From: JBJMLO01 sp045805265
GTDB taxonomy: Bacteria; Actinomycetota; UBA4738; JACQTL01
Reading direction: 5' to 3'
Assembly (NCBI GenBank): GCA_045805265.1
Contig: JBJMLO010000020.1
Location: forward strand, 5,485-69,484
Length of the DNA: 64,000 nucleotides
Positions within the stretch are counted from its first letter, which is position 1. The number at the start of each line of letters is the position of its first letter. This document shows positions 45,370 through 53,839 of this stretch, in pieces. Position numbers and translations under genes: made by a program. The notes beneath the pieces were generated by a model. That model was not told the DNA's origin, searched no databases, and saw only the letters and a list, made by a program, of their open reading frames with translations.

Positions 45370-46448
45370 GCCCGCAGCTTCTCGATGACCGCGTCGGCGA
45401 CCTGTGACGTCCCGACGGCCGTTGGGTCGTCCCGCGTGGGTTTCATGTCGTACGTGACGCTCGTCCCCTCCTCGATGACCGCGGCGATCGCGGCCTCCAG
45501 GCGGTCCGCCGCCTCGGTCTCGTCGAGGTGGCGGAGCATCAGCAGGCCGGACAGCATCATGGCCATGGGGTTCACCTTGTTCTGGCCCTTGTACTTGGGA
45601 GCGCTCCCGTGCGTCGCCTCGAACACGGCCGCGTCGTCGCCGATGTTCGCGCCGGGCGCCACGCCGAGGCCACCGATGAGGCCCGCGCACAGGTCGGACA
45701 CGATGTCGCCGTACAGGTTCGGCAGGACCAGGACGTCGTATTCCTCGGGCCGCTGCACGAGCTGCATCGAGAGGTTGTCCACGATGCGATCCTCGAACTC
45801 GATCTCCGGGTGCTCCTTCGCCACCTCCCGGGCCGTCTCCAGGAACAGCCCGTCGGTGAACTTCATGATGTTCGCCTTGTGCACGGCCGTGACCTTCCGG
45901 CGCCCGTAGCTCTTCGCGTAGGCGAACGCCGCCTTCACGATGCGCCGGGTCCCGGTGACGCTGATCGGCTTGATCGAGATGCCCGAGTCCTCGCGGATCC
46001 GCTTGCCGGTCTCGTCGGCGATGAAGTCGATGAGCTTGTGCGCCTCCGGCGTTCCCTGCTCGAACTCGACGCCGGCGTAGAGGTCTTCGGTGTTCTCGCG
46101 GACGATGGTCACGTCGACGTTCTCGTAGCGGGTCCGGACCCCCTTGTACCACTTGCAGGGGCGGATGCAGGAGTACAGGTCGAGCTCCTTGCGCAGGGCG
46201 ACGTTCACGCTGCGGAACCCGGTCCCGACCGGCGTCGTGATCGGCCCCTTGATGGCAAGGTGGTTTGTGCGGATCGAATCGAGTACGTGATCCGGCAGCG
46301 GGGTTCCGTACTCGTCCACGACGTCGGCGCCGGCCTCCTGGACGTCCCACTCGAACCCCACGCCGGTCGCCTCGAGCACCCGGCGGGTGGCCTCCGACAG
46401 CTCGGGTCCCACCCCGTCCCCCGGGATGAACGTCACTCGATACGCCAT
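45366..46448 (-). CDS. Isocitrate/isopropylmalate-type decarboxylating dehydrogenase, likely NAD-IDH
   Basis: This 360-residue beta-decarboxylating dehydrogenase has IPGDGVGPEL, the substrate loop VNVALRKELDLYSCIRPCKW (the S-x-N-x-x-L-R type of isocitrate enzymes), IVRENTEDLYAGVEFEQG, the KANIMKFTDG lysine region and LPNLYGDIVSDLCAGLIGGLG. The cofactor loop GSAPKYKGQNKVNP (with hydrophobic/acidic rather than Lys/Tyr NADP determinants) fits NAD use. The gene is divergent from citrate synthase, giving oxaloacetate-to-oxoglutarate context. Isopropylmalate and tartrate dehydrogenases are relatives but are less likely. Confidence 0.87.
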   Translation of the reverse strand: MAYRVTFIPGDGVGPELSEATRRVLEATGVGFEWDVQEAGADVVDEYGTPLPDHVLDSIRTNHLAIKGPITTPVGTGFRSVNVALRKELDLYSCIRPCKWYKGVRTRYENVDVTIVRENTEDLYAGVEFEQGTPEAHKLIDFIADETGKRIREDSGISIKPISVTGTRRIVKAAFAYAKSYGRRKVTAVHKANIMKFTDGLFLETAREVAKEHPEIEFEDRIVDNLSMQLVQRPEEYDVLVLPNLYGDIVSDLCAGLIGGLGVAPGANIGDDAAVFEATHGSAPKYKGQNKVNPMAMMLSGLLMLRHLDETEAADRLEAAIAAVIEEGTSVTYDMKPTRDDPTAVGTSQVADAVIEKLRA

Positions 46449-46538
46449 CGTTCAGGCTCCCTTCCCTGCGGTGTCGGTTCCCGTCGCCGCCCCGGCTCGC
46501 GACGGGAAACCCATTCTCGCAGGCCGGGACCCACGCGC

Positions 46539-46578
46539 CTGCAGCCCGGGGTCGCCTCCTGCAGCCCGGGGTCGCCTC
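46539..46578. repeat. Tandem 20-bp direct repeat in the divergent idh/citrate synthase promoter region
   Basis: Two adjacent identical 20-base units (CTGCAGCCCGGGGTCGCCTC) lie in the 190-base gap between the divergent starts at 46448 and 46640. Each contains the palindrome CCCGGG. They could be two operator half-sites or a replication-slippage product. Confidence 0.85.
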
Positions 46579-46639
46579 GGGCCGGGAACCGGAGCCCGGT
46601 GGATGTGGTGAAATTGGATCCGACGGGTAGGAGGTCGGT

Positions 46640-47773
46640 GTGCCCAAGGGAGGACTCGAAGAGGTCGTCGCGGCGCAGACCAAGCTGTCGGACATCGACG
46701 GCAAGCTGGGCCGCCTGTCCTACGTCGGGTACGACATCCACGACCTCGCGGAGAGCTCCACCTTCGAGGAGGTCGTGTACCTCCTGCACCGGCTGCGTCT
46801 GCCCACCCGGGACGAACTGGAGGAAATCAACGAGGAGCTCGTGGAGAATCGCGAGATCAGCGGATTCCTCCACGACCTCATGCCCACCCTCGCCGCCCAG
46901 ACCTCGCCGATGTCCATGCTCCGGACCTCGGTCTCCGCGGCGTCGGCGTACGACCCGGACGGGTGGGAGAACAGCGACGACGCGAACTACCGCAAGGCCA
47001 TCCGGCTCATCGCCAAGACCCCGGCCCTGATCGCCACCTACCACCGCCTGCGGTCCGGCGAGGAGCCGATCCCGTCCAACCCCAAGCTCCCCCACGCCGC
47101 GAACTTCCTGTACATGCTGCTCGGGGAGGAGCCCGACCAGGAGTCGGCCCGGGCGCTGGACGTCACGCTGGTCCTCTACGCCGACCACACCATGAACGCC
47201 TCGACGTTCACCGCGCGGGTGATCGCCTCGACGCTGTCGGACATGCACTCCGCGATCACGGGCGCGATCGCCGCCCTCAAGGGCTCGCTACACGGCGGGG
47301 CCAACGAGGAGGCGTTCAAGATGCTCGAGGAGATCGGGGAGGTGGACCACACCGAGCAGTGGGTCCGGGACGCCCTCGAGCGCAAGCGGAAGATCATGGG
47401 GTTCGGCCACCGCGTGTACAAGACCGAGGACCCCCGCGCGACCCACCTCCGCCGGCTGTCCCGCGAGCTCGGGGAACGGTCCGGCGACACCCGGTGGTAC
47501 GAGATCTCCGAGCGGGTCGAGAAGGTGGTGATGGAGGAGAAGGGCCTCTATCCGAACGTCGACTTCTACGCGGCCAGCGTGTACCACTCGCTCGGCGTGC
47601 CCACCGACCTCATGACCTCGATCTTCGCCCTGGCCCGGATGGCCGGGTGGACCGCCCACGTCCGCGAGCAGTACAACGACAACAGGCTGATCCGCCCCGA
47701 GTCCGAGTACATCGGGCCGCTCGATCAGCGGTACGTCCCGCTGGAGGACCGCGCCCCGGAGGCCGCGTCGTGA
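46640..47773 (+). CDS. gltA: Citrate synthase
   Basis: This 377-residue enzyme condenses acetyl-CoA and oxaloacetate. Active-site residues are the histidine in KGSLHGGANEEAF, the histidine in MGFGHRVYKTEDPRA, and the aspartate in YPNVDFYAASVYHSLG. It is the short type I-like form common in Gram-positives, which overlaps with 2-methylcitrate synthases; context with malate and isocitrate dehydrogenases favours the TCA role. A GTG start is set by TAGGAGG 5-6 bases before it. The CBS-domain gene starts inside its stop codon. Confidence 0.93.
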   Translation: MPKGGLEEVVAAQTKLSDIDGKLGRLSYVGYDIHDLAESSTFEEVVYLLHRLRLPTRDELEEINEELVENREISGFLHDLMPTLAAQTSPMSMLRTSVSAASAYDPDGWENSDDANYRKAIRLIAKTPALIATYHRLRSGEEPIPSNPKLPHAANFLYMLLGEEPDQESARALDVTLVLYADHTMNASTFTARVIASTLSDMHSAITGAIAALKGSLHGGANEEAFKMLEEIGEVDHTEQWVRDALERKRKIMGFGHRVYKTEDPRATHLRRLSRELGERSGDTRWYEISERVEKVVMEEKGLYPNVDFYAASVYHSLGVPTDLMTSIFALARMAGWTAHVREQYNDNRLIRPESEYIGPLDQRYVPLEDRAPEAAS

Positions 47774-48234
47774 AGGTCTCCGAGGTCATGACGCCCGCCG
47801 CGGTGACCGACCGGCCGGATGACACGCTGGCCGAGGCCGCGCGGAAGATGTGGGAGCAGCAGACCGGCTCGCTCGTCGTCACCGACGGCGACGACATGAT
47901 CGGGATCGTCACCGAGCGCGACATCCTCAAGGCGGCGGCCACCGGCGTGCCGCTGGAGGAGACGCGCGTCTCCGACGCCATGACCAAGGACGTCGTCACC
48001 GCCCACCCCGGCATGTCGCTCCGGGAGGCCGCGGCGATCATGACCGACAAGTGGATCCGGCATCTCCCCGTGCTCGACCGGGGCGCGCTCGTCGGCATCG
48101 TCTCGCAGCGGGACCTGGCCGGCGTGCTGGCCGGCGCCCTCAACGAGCCCGAGACCCTGGAGCGGGTCGTCGACGCCTCCCAGCTGGCCCGGGAACGCCG
48201 CCTCAAGCGCATCGAGCGCGGCGTGTGGGACTGA
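47770..48234 (+). CDS. Tandem CBS-domain protein
   Basis: This 154-residue protein consists of a CBS pair (Bateman module): residues 1-62 (VMTPAAVTDRPDDTLAEAA ... GIVTERDIL) and 66-125 (AMTKDVVTAHPGMSLREAA ... GIVSQRDLA), plus a basic C-terminal tail (RERRLKRIERG). CBS pairs bind adenosyl nucleotides (AMP, ATP, NAD, SAM). It starts with GTG overlapping the citrate synthase stop, so it may link adenylate level to citrate synthase or to another enzyme. The partner is unknown. Confidence 0.9.
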   Translation: MKVSEVMTPAAVTDRPDDTLAEAARKMWEQQTGSLVVTDGDDMIGIVTERDILKAAATGVPLEETRVSDAMTKDVVTAHPGMSLREAAAIMTDKWIRHLPVLDRGALVGIVSQRDLAGVLAGALNEPETLERVVDASQLARERRLKRIERGVWD

Positions 48235-48240
48235 TCTCGT

Positions 48241-48846
48241 CTAGACGGTGAATTGCCCCGGCGCGGGCTGCTGCTGGGGCGGGGGCCATTGCCCGGGGGG
48301 TGCGGAGCCCTGGAACCACCGCGCGTTCCGGGCCAGCGCGACCAGGACGAACAGGTAGACCCCGACGAAGATCAGCCCGAAGACGATCCCGCCGGGCCTC
48401 GGCCCCGAGTGCGTGACGAAGGTGTTCCCGTCGAACGTGGTCCGGTCCTCGGAGGAGATCGAGCCCAGCACCGACAGCGCCGAGAAGAGGACGCCGAGCG
48501 ACGCAAAGACGATGCCCACGATCCGCCACCCGTTGTGCAGCGCCAGCACCTTCGCCCCGGCGACGATCTCGAAGACCGCGTACACGATGACGACGGCGCC
48601 GACGACGGCGACCGCGGTGCCCACCGAGCTGAACGGTCCGAAGCTCCGGCCGGTCACGGCGAGCCCCGCGACCAGGAACAGCAGGCCGAACAGCGCGGCC
48701 AGCGATCCGGCCACGATGAGGAGCACGCCGGCCGCGGTCACGGATCCCGGGCGCGCGGGTCGCCCGTACGGGATGCCCGGGCCCTGCGTCGAGGGGTAGC
48801 CCTGGCCGGGCGGTGGTGGCAGGCCGGAACCGGGGTGCTGTTGCAT
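48241..48846 (-). CDS. Four-helix membrane protein with Pro/Gln-rich ends
   Basis: This 201-residue protein has a Pro/Gly-rich N-terminus (residues 1-34), four predicted transmembrane helices (about 37-63, 77-98, 107-128, 152-173) and a Pro/Gln tail ending PAPGQFTV. Its layout resembles small actinobacterial membrane proteins of unknown function (DUF4064-like). The tail is nearly the same as that of the next gene on the strand. It converges on the CBS gene with 6 bases between stops. Confidence 0.65.
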   Translation of the reverse strand: MQQHPGSGLPPPPGQGYPSTQGPGIPYGRPARPGSVTAAGVLLIVAGSLAALFGLLFLVAGLAVTGRSFGPFSSVGTAVAVVGAVVIVYAVFEIVAGAKVLALHNGWRIVGIVFASLGVLFSALSVLGSISSEDRTTFDGNTFVTHSGPRPGGIVFGLIFVGVYLFVLVALARNARWFQGSAPPGQWPPPQQQPAPGQFTV

Positions 48847-48921
48847 GGCGAGCGAACACTAGCCGGGCGGGTCCGGCCACTCAAGGCCCTGGGGGGGCCC
48901 AGCCGGCGATGGCCCGACCGG

Positions 48922-49473
48922 CTATTCGGTGAACTGGCCGGGCTGCGCCGGCGGCTGCTGGGGCGGCTGTCCCGGCGGCTGCTGGGGCGGCAGCCCGGGC
49001 GGCTGCTGCTGGGGCGCGCCGGGCTGCGCCTGGGCGGGCGGCGGCCACTGGGACTGGCTGACCGGAGGAAGGACGCTCGGGCCCTGGGCAGCGAGGTAGC
49101 GGTTCCAGATCCGGTTCAGGTGCTCCTGCTGGTAGGGCGAGTCCAGGCGGGCCACGAAGAACAGCAGGAGCCCGACCCCCGGCGAGATCGTGTCCTGGAG
49201 CCCGGCGTGCTCCTGCATCCGGCGGATGCGCTTGCCCGTGTTCAGGATCGAGACGATGGGTGGGATGAGCAGGAGGATCCATCCGAGCAGGACGGCCAGC
49301 ACCGAGATGCCCGGCTTGATCGTGTCGTCCCCCAGATAGTCGCGGGCTTCCTTGTTGATCTTGTAATACCAGACGTAGAAGTAGATCCCGATAGTGACGA
49401 GCGAGAGGAGCCACACCGCGATGGGTCCGCGCTTCTTGAACTCCCGGTCTCCGATCCGCACGATCTCGGCCAT
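48922..49473 (-). CDS. DUF4234-like membrane protein with Gln/Pro tail
   Basis: This 183-residue protein starts with VRIGDREFKKRGPIAVWLLSLVTIGIYFYVWYYKINKEARDY, a strong match to the DUF4234 pattern, then a second hydrophobic segment (ISVLAVLLGWILLLIPPIVSIL) and a third. The last 45 residues are almost only Pro, Gln, Gly and Ala and end PAQPGQFTE. The function of DUF4234 is unknown. The ATG at 49473 is preceded by GGGAGG. It likely shares a transcript with the smaller membrane gene downstream at 48846. Confidence 0.78.
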   Translation of the reverse strand: MAEIVRIGDREFKKRGPIAVWLLSLVTIGIYFYVWYYKINKEARDYLGDDTIKPGISVLAVLLGWILLLIPPIVSILNTGKRIRRMQEHAGLQDTISPGVGLLLFFVARLDSPYQQEHLNRIWNRYLAAQGPSVLPPVSQSQWPPPAQAQPGAPQQQPPGLPPQQPPGQPPQQPPAQPGQFTE

Positions 49474-49538
49474 CGTCACCCTCCCAATTGCGGTCCGGAC
49501 GAGTCTAGTGGGTGTGCCGGGCTCGAGCGGCCGATCGG

Positions 49539-50462
49539 TCAGATCCCGGCGGGGCGCGGGAGGAGGCCGGCGCCCTCGATGACCCGGCGCACCGACTCCT
49601 CCTTGCCCAGGCCCATCACGTGGACGCCGGCGATGCCCTCGATCTCCCGGAGGCGCCGGACGATCTCGACCGACAGCTCGACGCCGGCGGCCGCGGCGCG
49701 GTCGTCCCCGGCGGCTTCCAGGCGCTCGATCACCGCGTCCGGCACGATCACGCCGGGCAGGTGATCGCGCATGTAGCGGGCCGATCCGGGCCCCCGCGGC
49801 GGAGCCACACCGGCGAGGACGAACGTCCGGTCGAAGATGCCCCGGGGGCGCGCGGCGTCGGCCCATTCCCCGAAGGCATCGACGTCGTACACGATCTGGG
49901 TCTGGACGAAGTCCGCGCCCGCGTCGACCTTCTGCTCGAGGCGGGCAGGGTCGTAGTCCGGGGCCAGCGGCAGGTCGGCGACCCCGATGAAGAACCGCGG
50001 CGCGGGTGTGAGCTGCTGGCCGGCCAGCGCCGTGCCGTCGGACCGCAGCGAGGCCGCGAGCCGGATCAGCGCCAGCACGTCGAGATCGAACACGCCCCGC
50101 GCCTCCGGGTGGTCACCCAGGCTCGTCGGGTCGCCGGAGAGGCACAGCACGCTGCGGGCGCCGAGGGCCCAGCCGCCCAGGAGATCGCTGGTCAGGCCGA
50201 GGCGGTTGCGATCCCGGCAGGTGAGCTGGATCACCGGTTCCAGGCCGGCTTCGGCGACCATGGCCGAGCCCGCTACCGGCGTCATGTGCACGGACCCCGT
50301 GGGGTTGTCGGTGACGTTGACGGCGTCCGCATAGCCGACCAGCGCGCGGGCCTGCTCGGTCACCGCCCGGCCGTCCGCCGATCGGGGCGGTACCACCTCC
50401 GCGGTCACGGCGAACTTCCCGGAGTGCAGGATCCGCTCCAGCCGGGCGTCCGAGCGGATCAC
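49539..50462 (-). CDS. metF: Methylenetetrahydrofolate reductase
   Basis: This 307-residue TIM-barrel flavoprotein would reduce 5,10-methylene-THF to 5-methyl-THF for methionine synthesis. Family motifs: FAVTAEVVPPRSADGRAV at the N-terminus, VNVTDNPTGSVHMT, VLCLSGDPTSLGDHP, and DAGADFVQTQIVYDVDAF, which matches the FAD/substrate region. It starts with GTG 34 bases after the folD stop. Together FolD and this enzyme form a short one-carbon operon. Some actinobacterial MetF-like proteins lack reductase activity or use other cofactors, so NADH use is assumed. Confidence 0.9.
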   Translation of the reverse strand: MIRSDARLERILHSGKFAVTAEVVPPRSADGRAVTEQARALVGYADAVNVTDNPTGSVHMTPVAGSAMVAEAGLEPVIQLTCRDRNRLGLTSDLLGGWALGARSVLCLSGDPTSLGDHPEARGVFDLDVLALIRLAASLRSDGTALAGQQLTPAPRFFIGVADLPLAPDYDPARLEQKVDAGADFVQTQIVYDVDAFGEWADAARPRGIFDRTFVLAGVAPPRGPGSARYMRDHLPGVIVPDAVIERLEAAGDDRAAAAGVELSVEIVRRLREIEGIAGVHVMGLGKEESVRRVIEGAGLLPRPAGI

Positions 50463-50496
50463 GGACGGGGTCCGTACGGCGGGGTCCGGCCCGTGG

Positions 50497-51363
50497 TCAT
50501 CCCGCCGCCCTCCGCTCCGCCGCGGCCAGCGTGTTCACCAGAAGCATGGCGCGCGTCATCGGCCCCACCCCGCCGGGCACCGGCGTGATGGCCCCGGCCA
50601 TCTCCGCGACCTCCTCGAACGCCACGTCGCCGGCCAGCTTGCCGTTGGCCCCGCGGTTCGTGCCGACGTCGACCACGGTGGCGCCCGGCTTCACCATGTC
50701 CGCCGTGACCATGCCGATGCGCCCCGCGGCCGCCACCAGGACGTCCGCCCGGCGGGTGTGGCCGGCCAGGTCCCGGGTGCCCGTGTGGCACAGCGTGACC
50801 GTGGCGTTCCCCCGAGGCGACTTCTGCGCGAGCATGATCGACAGCGGCATCCCCACCAGCCCCCCGCGGCCGACGATCACGACCTCGGCCCCCACGGTCG
50901 AGATCCCGCTTCGCACCAGCAGCTCCACGATCCCGGAGGGGGTGGCCGGCAGGAACGAGGGCTCCCCCCGGACCATCAGACCGACGTTCACCGGATGCAG
51001 CCCGTCGACGTCTTTGGACGGGTCGATGGCCATCTGCACGGCCAGCTCGTCGATGTGGGCCGGAAGGGGGAGCTGGACGATGATCCCCGACGTGCCGGGG
51101 TCGGCATTCAGCCGGGCGATCTCGGCCAGGAGGGCGTCCTGGGGAGTGTCGGCCGGCAGCTCCACCCGCTCGGATTCGATCCCCACCTCCGCGCAGTCCT
51201 TCTGCTTGGCGGTGACGTAGACGCGCGATGCCGGGTCGTCGCCCACCAGCACGGCGGCCAGACCGGGTGGCCGGCCCCCGGCCACCAGCGCCCGGACGCG
51301 CTCGGCCACCTCGGCGCGGATGTCCGCCGCCACGGCCTTCCCGTCGATGATCCGTGCACTCAC
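50497..51363 (-). CDS. folD: Bifunctional methylenetetrahydrofolate dehydrogenase/cyclohydrolase
   Basis: This 288-residue enzyme makes 10-formyl-THF from 5,10-methylene-THF. The catalytic lysine lies in YVTAKQKDC, followed by GIIVQLPLPAHI, DPSKDVDGLHP, and the NADP loop VGRGGLVGMPLS; the usual sequence here is GRSxxVGxP, so GRGG is a small departure. VDVGTNR and GGVGPMTRAMLL close the fold. The GTG at 51363 is chosen because it aligns with the family N-terminus (ARIIDGKAVA); the longer frame upstream overlaps the PIN gene. The product supplies PurN and PurH, encoded 2.5-3 kb away. Confidence 0.95.
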   Translation of the reverse strand: MSARIIDGKAVAADIRAEVAERVRALVAGGRPPGLAAVLVGDDPASRVYVTAKQKDCAEVGIESERVELPADTPQDALLAEIARLNADPGTSGIIVQLPLPAHIDELAVQMAIDPSKDVDGLHPVNVGLMVRGEPSFLPATPSGIVELLVRSGISTVGAEVVIVGRGGLVGMPLSIMLAQKSPRGNATVTLCHTGTRDLAGHTRRADVLVAAAGRIGMVTADMVKPGATVVDVGTNRGANGKLAGDVAFEEVAEMAGAITPVPGGVGPMTRAMLLVNTLAAAERRAAG

Positions 51364-51383
51364 CCTGTCACCGGTGGCGCATC

Positions 51384-51872
51384 CTACGGGCCTGGGGGCG
51401 GCGGCGGCGAGCGATGCTCGGCGAGCGTGGCGAGGACCTGCCGGAGACGTCGGAGAAATGCCCCCGGCGCCTCCACGACGATGAGCCCGCCGGAGGGACG
51501 GAAGTCCCTCGTGTTGAACGTGACCAGAGTTTCGCAACCCGCCAGCACGGCGGCAGCGAGGATCGGGGCGTCCTTCGGATGGGCCTGATCTCCGTACGGG
51601 CGCACGGCCGCGGCCGGCGGAACGGGGACAACGGCACAAGCCGCTTCGATGAGCTCCCGGAATGCCGGCAGCGCCGGAGGAATCTTCCTTGCGATGTTCC
51701 GCTCGGCCTCCGCCGAGGCCTGGGCCGACGTGATCCCATGGATGACCCCGAGCTCCGACAGGCGCAGGAGCACGTGACTCGCCCCCGATGTCGATGCCGA
51801 GCCCGCAATGAGGAGGTCGGCATCCAGGAAGACGCGAGGCGGAGTGGCTGGGCCCCCCTCAGGTTCGGCCAC
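51384..51872 (-). CDS. PIN-domain ribonuclease, putative VapC-like toxin
   Basis: This 162-residue protein has the PIN-domain acidic set: D17/D19 in VFLDADLL, E55 or E57 in ASAEAERN, D101 in KDAPILAAAV and D123 in FNTRDFRP. The order and spacing fit Mg-dependent RNases of VapC type. It overlaps the upstream AbrB-type gene by 14 bases, the usual antitoxin-first layout. The C-terminus is Pro-rich. It is 20 bases from the folD start, and lies between two folate/purine operons without functional relation to them. Confidence 0.78.
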   Translation of the reverse strand: MAEPEGGPATPPRVFLDADLLIAGSASTSGASHVLLRLSELGVIHGITSAQASAEAERNIARKIPPALPAFRELIEAACAVVPVPPAAAVRPYGDQAHPKDAPILAAAVLAGCETLVTFNTRDFRPSGGLIVVEAPGAFLRRLRQVLATLAEHRSPPPPPGP

Positions 51873-52188
51873 GCCGAATCGGGGGCGCGCTCGGTCTGTT
51901 CGTCCCGGTGCTCGATCGACGTGCGGGGACTCGCCCCGCCGCGCCCGCGCCGCGTCGCACTCGCCGCTCCGTTGCCGTTCCCTTCACCAGGTCTTCGACC
52001 GTCAGGCCTGCGTCGGTGCGAATGCCCTGGATCTCGGCGGCGAGCTTCGGCACGATCCCGACTCGAGGAGCGATCACGATCACGCCGTCCAGATCGACCA
52101 GGGTGACCGGGTCCCCGTCCTCCAACGCGTACCGCTCCCTCATACGGACCGGAAGGGTCAATGTCCCCCTGCCCCGAACCTGCACCAC
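51859..52188 (-). CDS. AbrB/MazE/SpoVT-type antitoxin-like protein
   Basis: The first 45 residues (VQVRGRGTLTLPVRMRERYALEDGDPVTLVDLDGVIVIAPR) form a swapped-hairpin AbrB domain, the DNA-binding part of many antitoxins. The 65-residue tail is Arg/Ala/Pro-rich and longer than the usual toxin-neutralising segment of about 30. Start is GTG at 52188, with another GTG one codon earlier. GGAGA is 10-13 bases upstream. It overlaps the PIN gene and is inferred to be its antitoxin. Confidence 0.72.
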   Translation of the reverse strand: MVQVRGRGTLTLPVRMRERYALEDGDPVTLVDLDGVIVIAPRVGIVPKLAAEIQGIRTDAGLTVEDLVKGTATERRVRRGAGAAGRVPARRSSTGTNRPSAPPIRRGRT

Positions 52189-52279
52189 CTTGGTTTCCAG
52201 GTCTCCGACGATAGCAGGAATACGGAATTCCTGAAAACTGGAGGAAAACGAAAAGCCCCGGCGGATCCGGGCAAGGATC

Positions 52280-53839
52280 TCAGTGACGGAAGTGGCGGCG
52301 GCCGGTGAGGACGACGGCCATGCCGTGCTCCTCGCACGCCGCGAGGACCTCGTCGTCGCGCACCGAGCCGCCGGGGTGGATCACCGCCGCCACCCCGGCC
52401 TCGGCCGCGCGGTCGACGCCGTCGCGGAAGGGGAAGAAGGCGTCGCTGGCCATCACCGAGCCCTTGGCCCGGTCCCCTGCCTTCCGGCAGGCGATGTCGA
52501 CCGAGTCGACGCGCGACATCTGCCCGGCGCCCACGCCGACCGTCGCGCCGCCCGAGGCCAGCACGATCGCGTTCGACTTCACCGCGGCCGCGACCGTCCA
52601 CGCGAACAGCAGGTCGCTCCACTCCTCCTCCGTGGGCTCGCGGGAGGAGGCCACCGCCATCTCCCCCCGCCGCTCGACCACCGCGTCGGGGTCCTGGACC
52701 AGCGCGCCGCCCGCGACGGCTCGGATCTCGAACGGCTCGGCGACCGCCTCCCCCACCCGGACCACGCGGAGGTTGGCCTTCGAGGAGAACGTCGCCAGCG
52801 CCTCGTCGGCGAACGCCGGAGCCACCACCGCCTCGGTGAACACGCCCGCAATCGCGGCCGCGGTGGCCGCGTCGACGCTCACGTTGCACGCCACGACCCC
52901 GCCGAACGCCGACACGGGGTCGGAGACCACGGCCGCCCGGTAGGCCTCCTCCAGCGTGGCGGCGACCGCCGCCCCGCAGGGATTGTTGTGCTTCACCACG
53001 ACTGCCGCCGGCGCAGGGAGCGCCCGGGCCAGCGCCACCGCCGAACTGGCATCCAGCCAGTTGTTGAACGACATCTCCTTGCCCTGCAGGACCTCCGCCC
53101 CGCCGAGCGGTCCGGCTGCCCCGGCAGCGCGGTACAGCGCCGCCCGCTGGTGGGGGTTCTCGCCGTACCGGAGGTTGCCGTCCTTCTCGAGCACGAGGAA
53201 CAGCGAATCCGGCGGCTCGTCCTCTTGCTCCGCCTGCATGCGGAACCAGTCAGCGATCGCCACGTCGTAGCCGGCCACGTGGTCGAACGCCTCGGCGGCC
53301 AGCGCAAGCCGAGTCGGGCGGGACAGCCCGCCCTCCCGCCGGATCTCCGCGACGACGTCGTCATAGCGCCCCGGCGACACGACGACGGCGACCGACTCGA
53401 GGTTCTTGGCCGCCGCCCGGACGAGCGTCGGCCCCCCGATGTCGATCTGCTCGATCACCTCGTCGAACGCAGCCCCGGCGGCCACGGCCTCCCGGAAGGG
53501 ATAGAGGTTCACCACGACCAGGTCGAACGGCGCCACGGCCATCCGGCGCAGGTCCTCCACGTGCTGCGGGTTCCGCCGGTCGGCCAGGATGCCCGCGTGG
53601 ACGGCCGGGTGCAGGGTTTTGACCCGCCCCCCCAGCGCCTCGGGGAACCCGGTCACGTCCGACACGTTCACCACGTCGATCCCCGCCGAGCGGATCACCT
53701 CGGCCGTCGACCCGGTCGACACGATCTCCACGCCCAGGGAGGCGAGTCCCTCGGCCAGGCCGAGCAGCCCCGACTTGTCGCTCACGGACACCAGTGCCCG
53801 CCGGACCTCCGTCACCCCCGGCCGTCCCGCGGGGCTCAC
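52280..53839 (-). CDS. purH: Bifunctional AICAR transformylase/IMP cyclohydrolase
   Basis: This 519-residue enzyme catalyses the last two steps of IMP synthesis. The N-terminal cyclohydrolase (~1-200) has ALVSVSDKSGLLGLA, STGSTAEVI and VKTLHPAVHAGILADR. The C-terminal transformylase has RYGENPHQRAALYR, the catalytic KHNNPCGAAVAA (Lys-His) and GAGQMSRVDSV. It uses 10-formyl-THF. The GTG start at 53839 overlaps the purN stop (GTGA); a GTG 8 codons further is an alternative. An 11-base run of purN-purH coupling is typical. Confidence 0.96.
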   Translation of the reverse strand: MSPAGRPGVTEVRRALVSVSDKSGLLGLAEGLASLGVEIVSTGSTAEVIRSAGIDVVNVSDVTGFPEALGGRVKTLHPAVHAGILADRRNPQHVEDLRRMAVAPFDLVVVNLYPFREAVAAGAAFDEVIEQIDIGGPTLVRAAAKNLESVAVVVSPGRYDDVVAEIRREGGLSRPTRLALAAEAFDHVAGYDVAIADWFRMQAEQEDEPPDSLFLVLEKDGNLRYGENPHQRAALYRAAGAAGPLGGAEVLQGKEMSFNNWLDASSAVALARALPAPAAVVVKHNNPCGAAVAATLEEAYRAAVVSDPVSAFGGVVACNVSVDAATAAAIAGVFTEAVVAPAFADEALATFSSKANLRVVRVGEAVAEPFEIRAVAGGALVQDPDAVVERRGEMAVASSREPTEEEWSDLLFAWTVAAAVKSNAIVLASGGATVGVGAGQMSRVDSVDIACRKAGDRAKGSVMASDAFFPFRDGVDRAAEAGVAAVIHPGGSVRDDEVLAACEEHGMAVVLTGRRHFRH

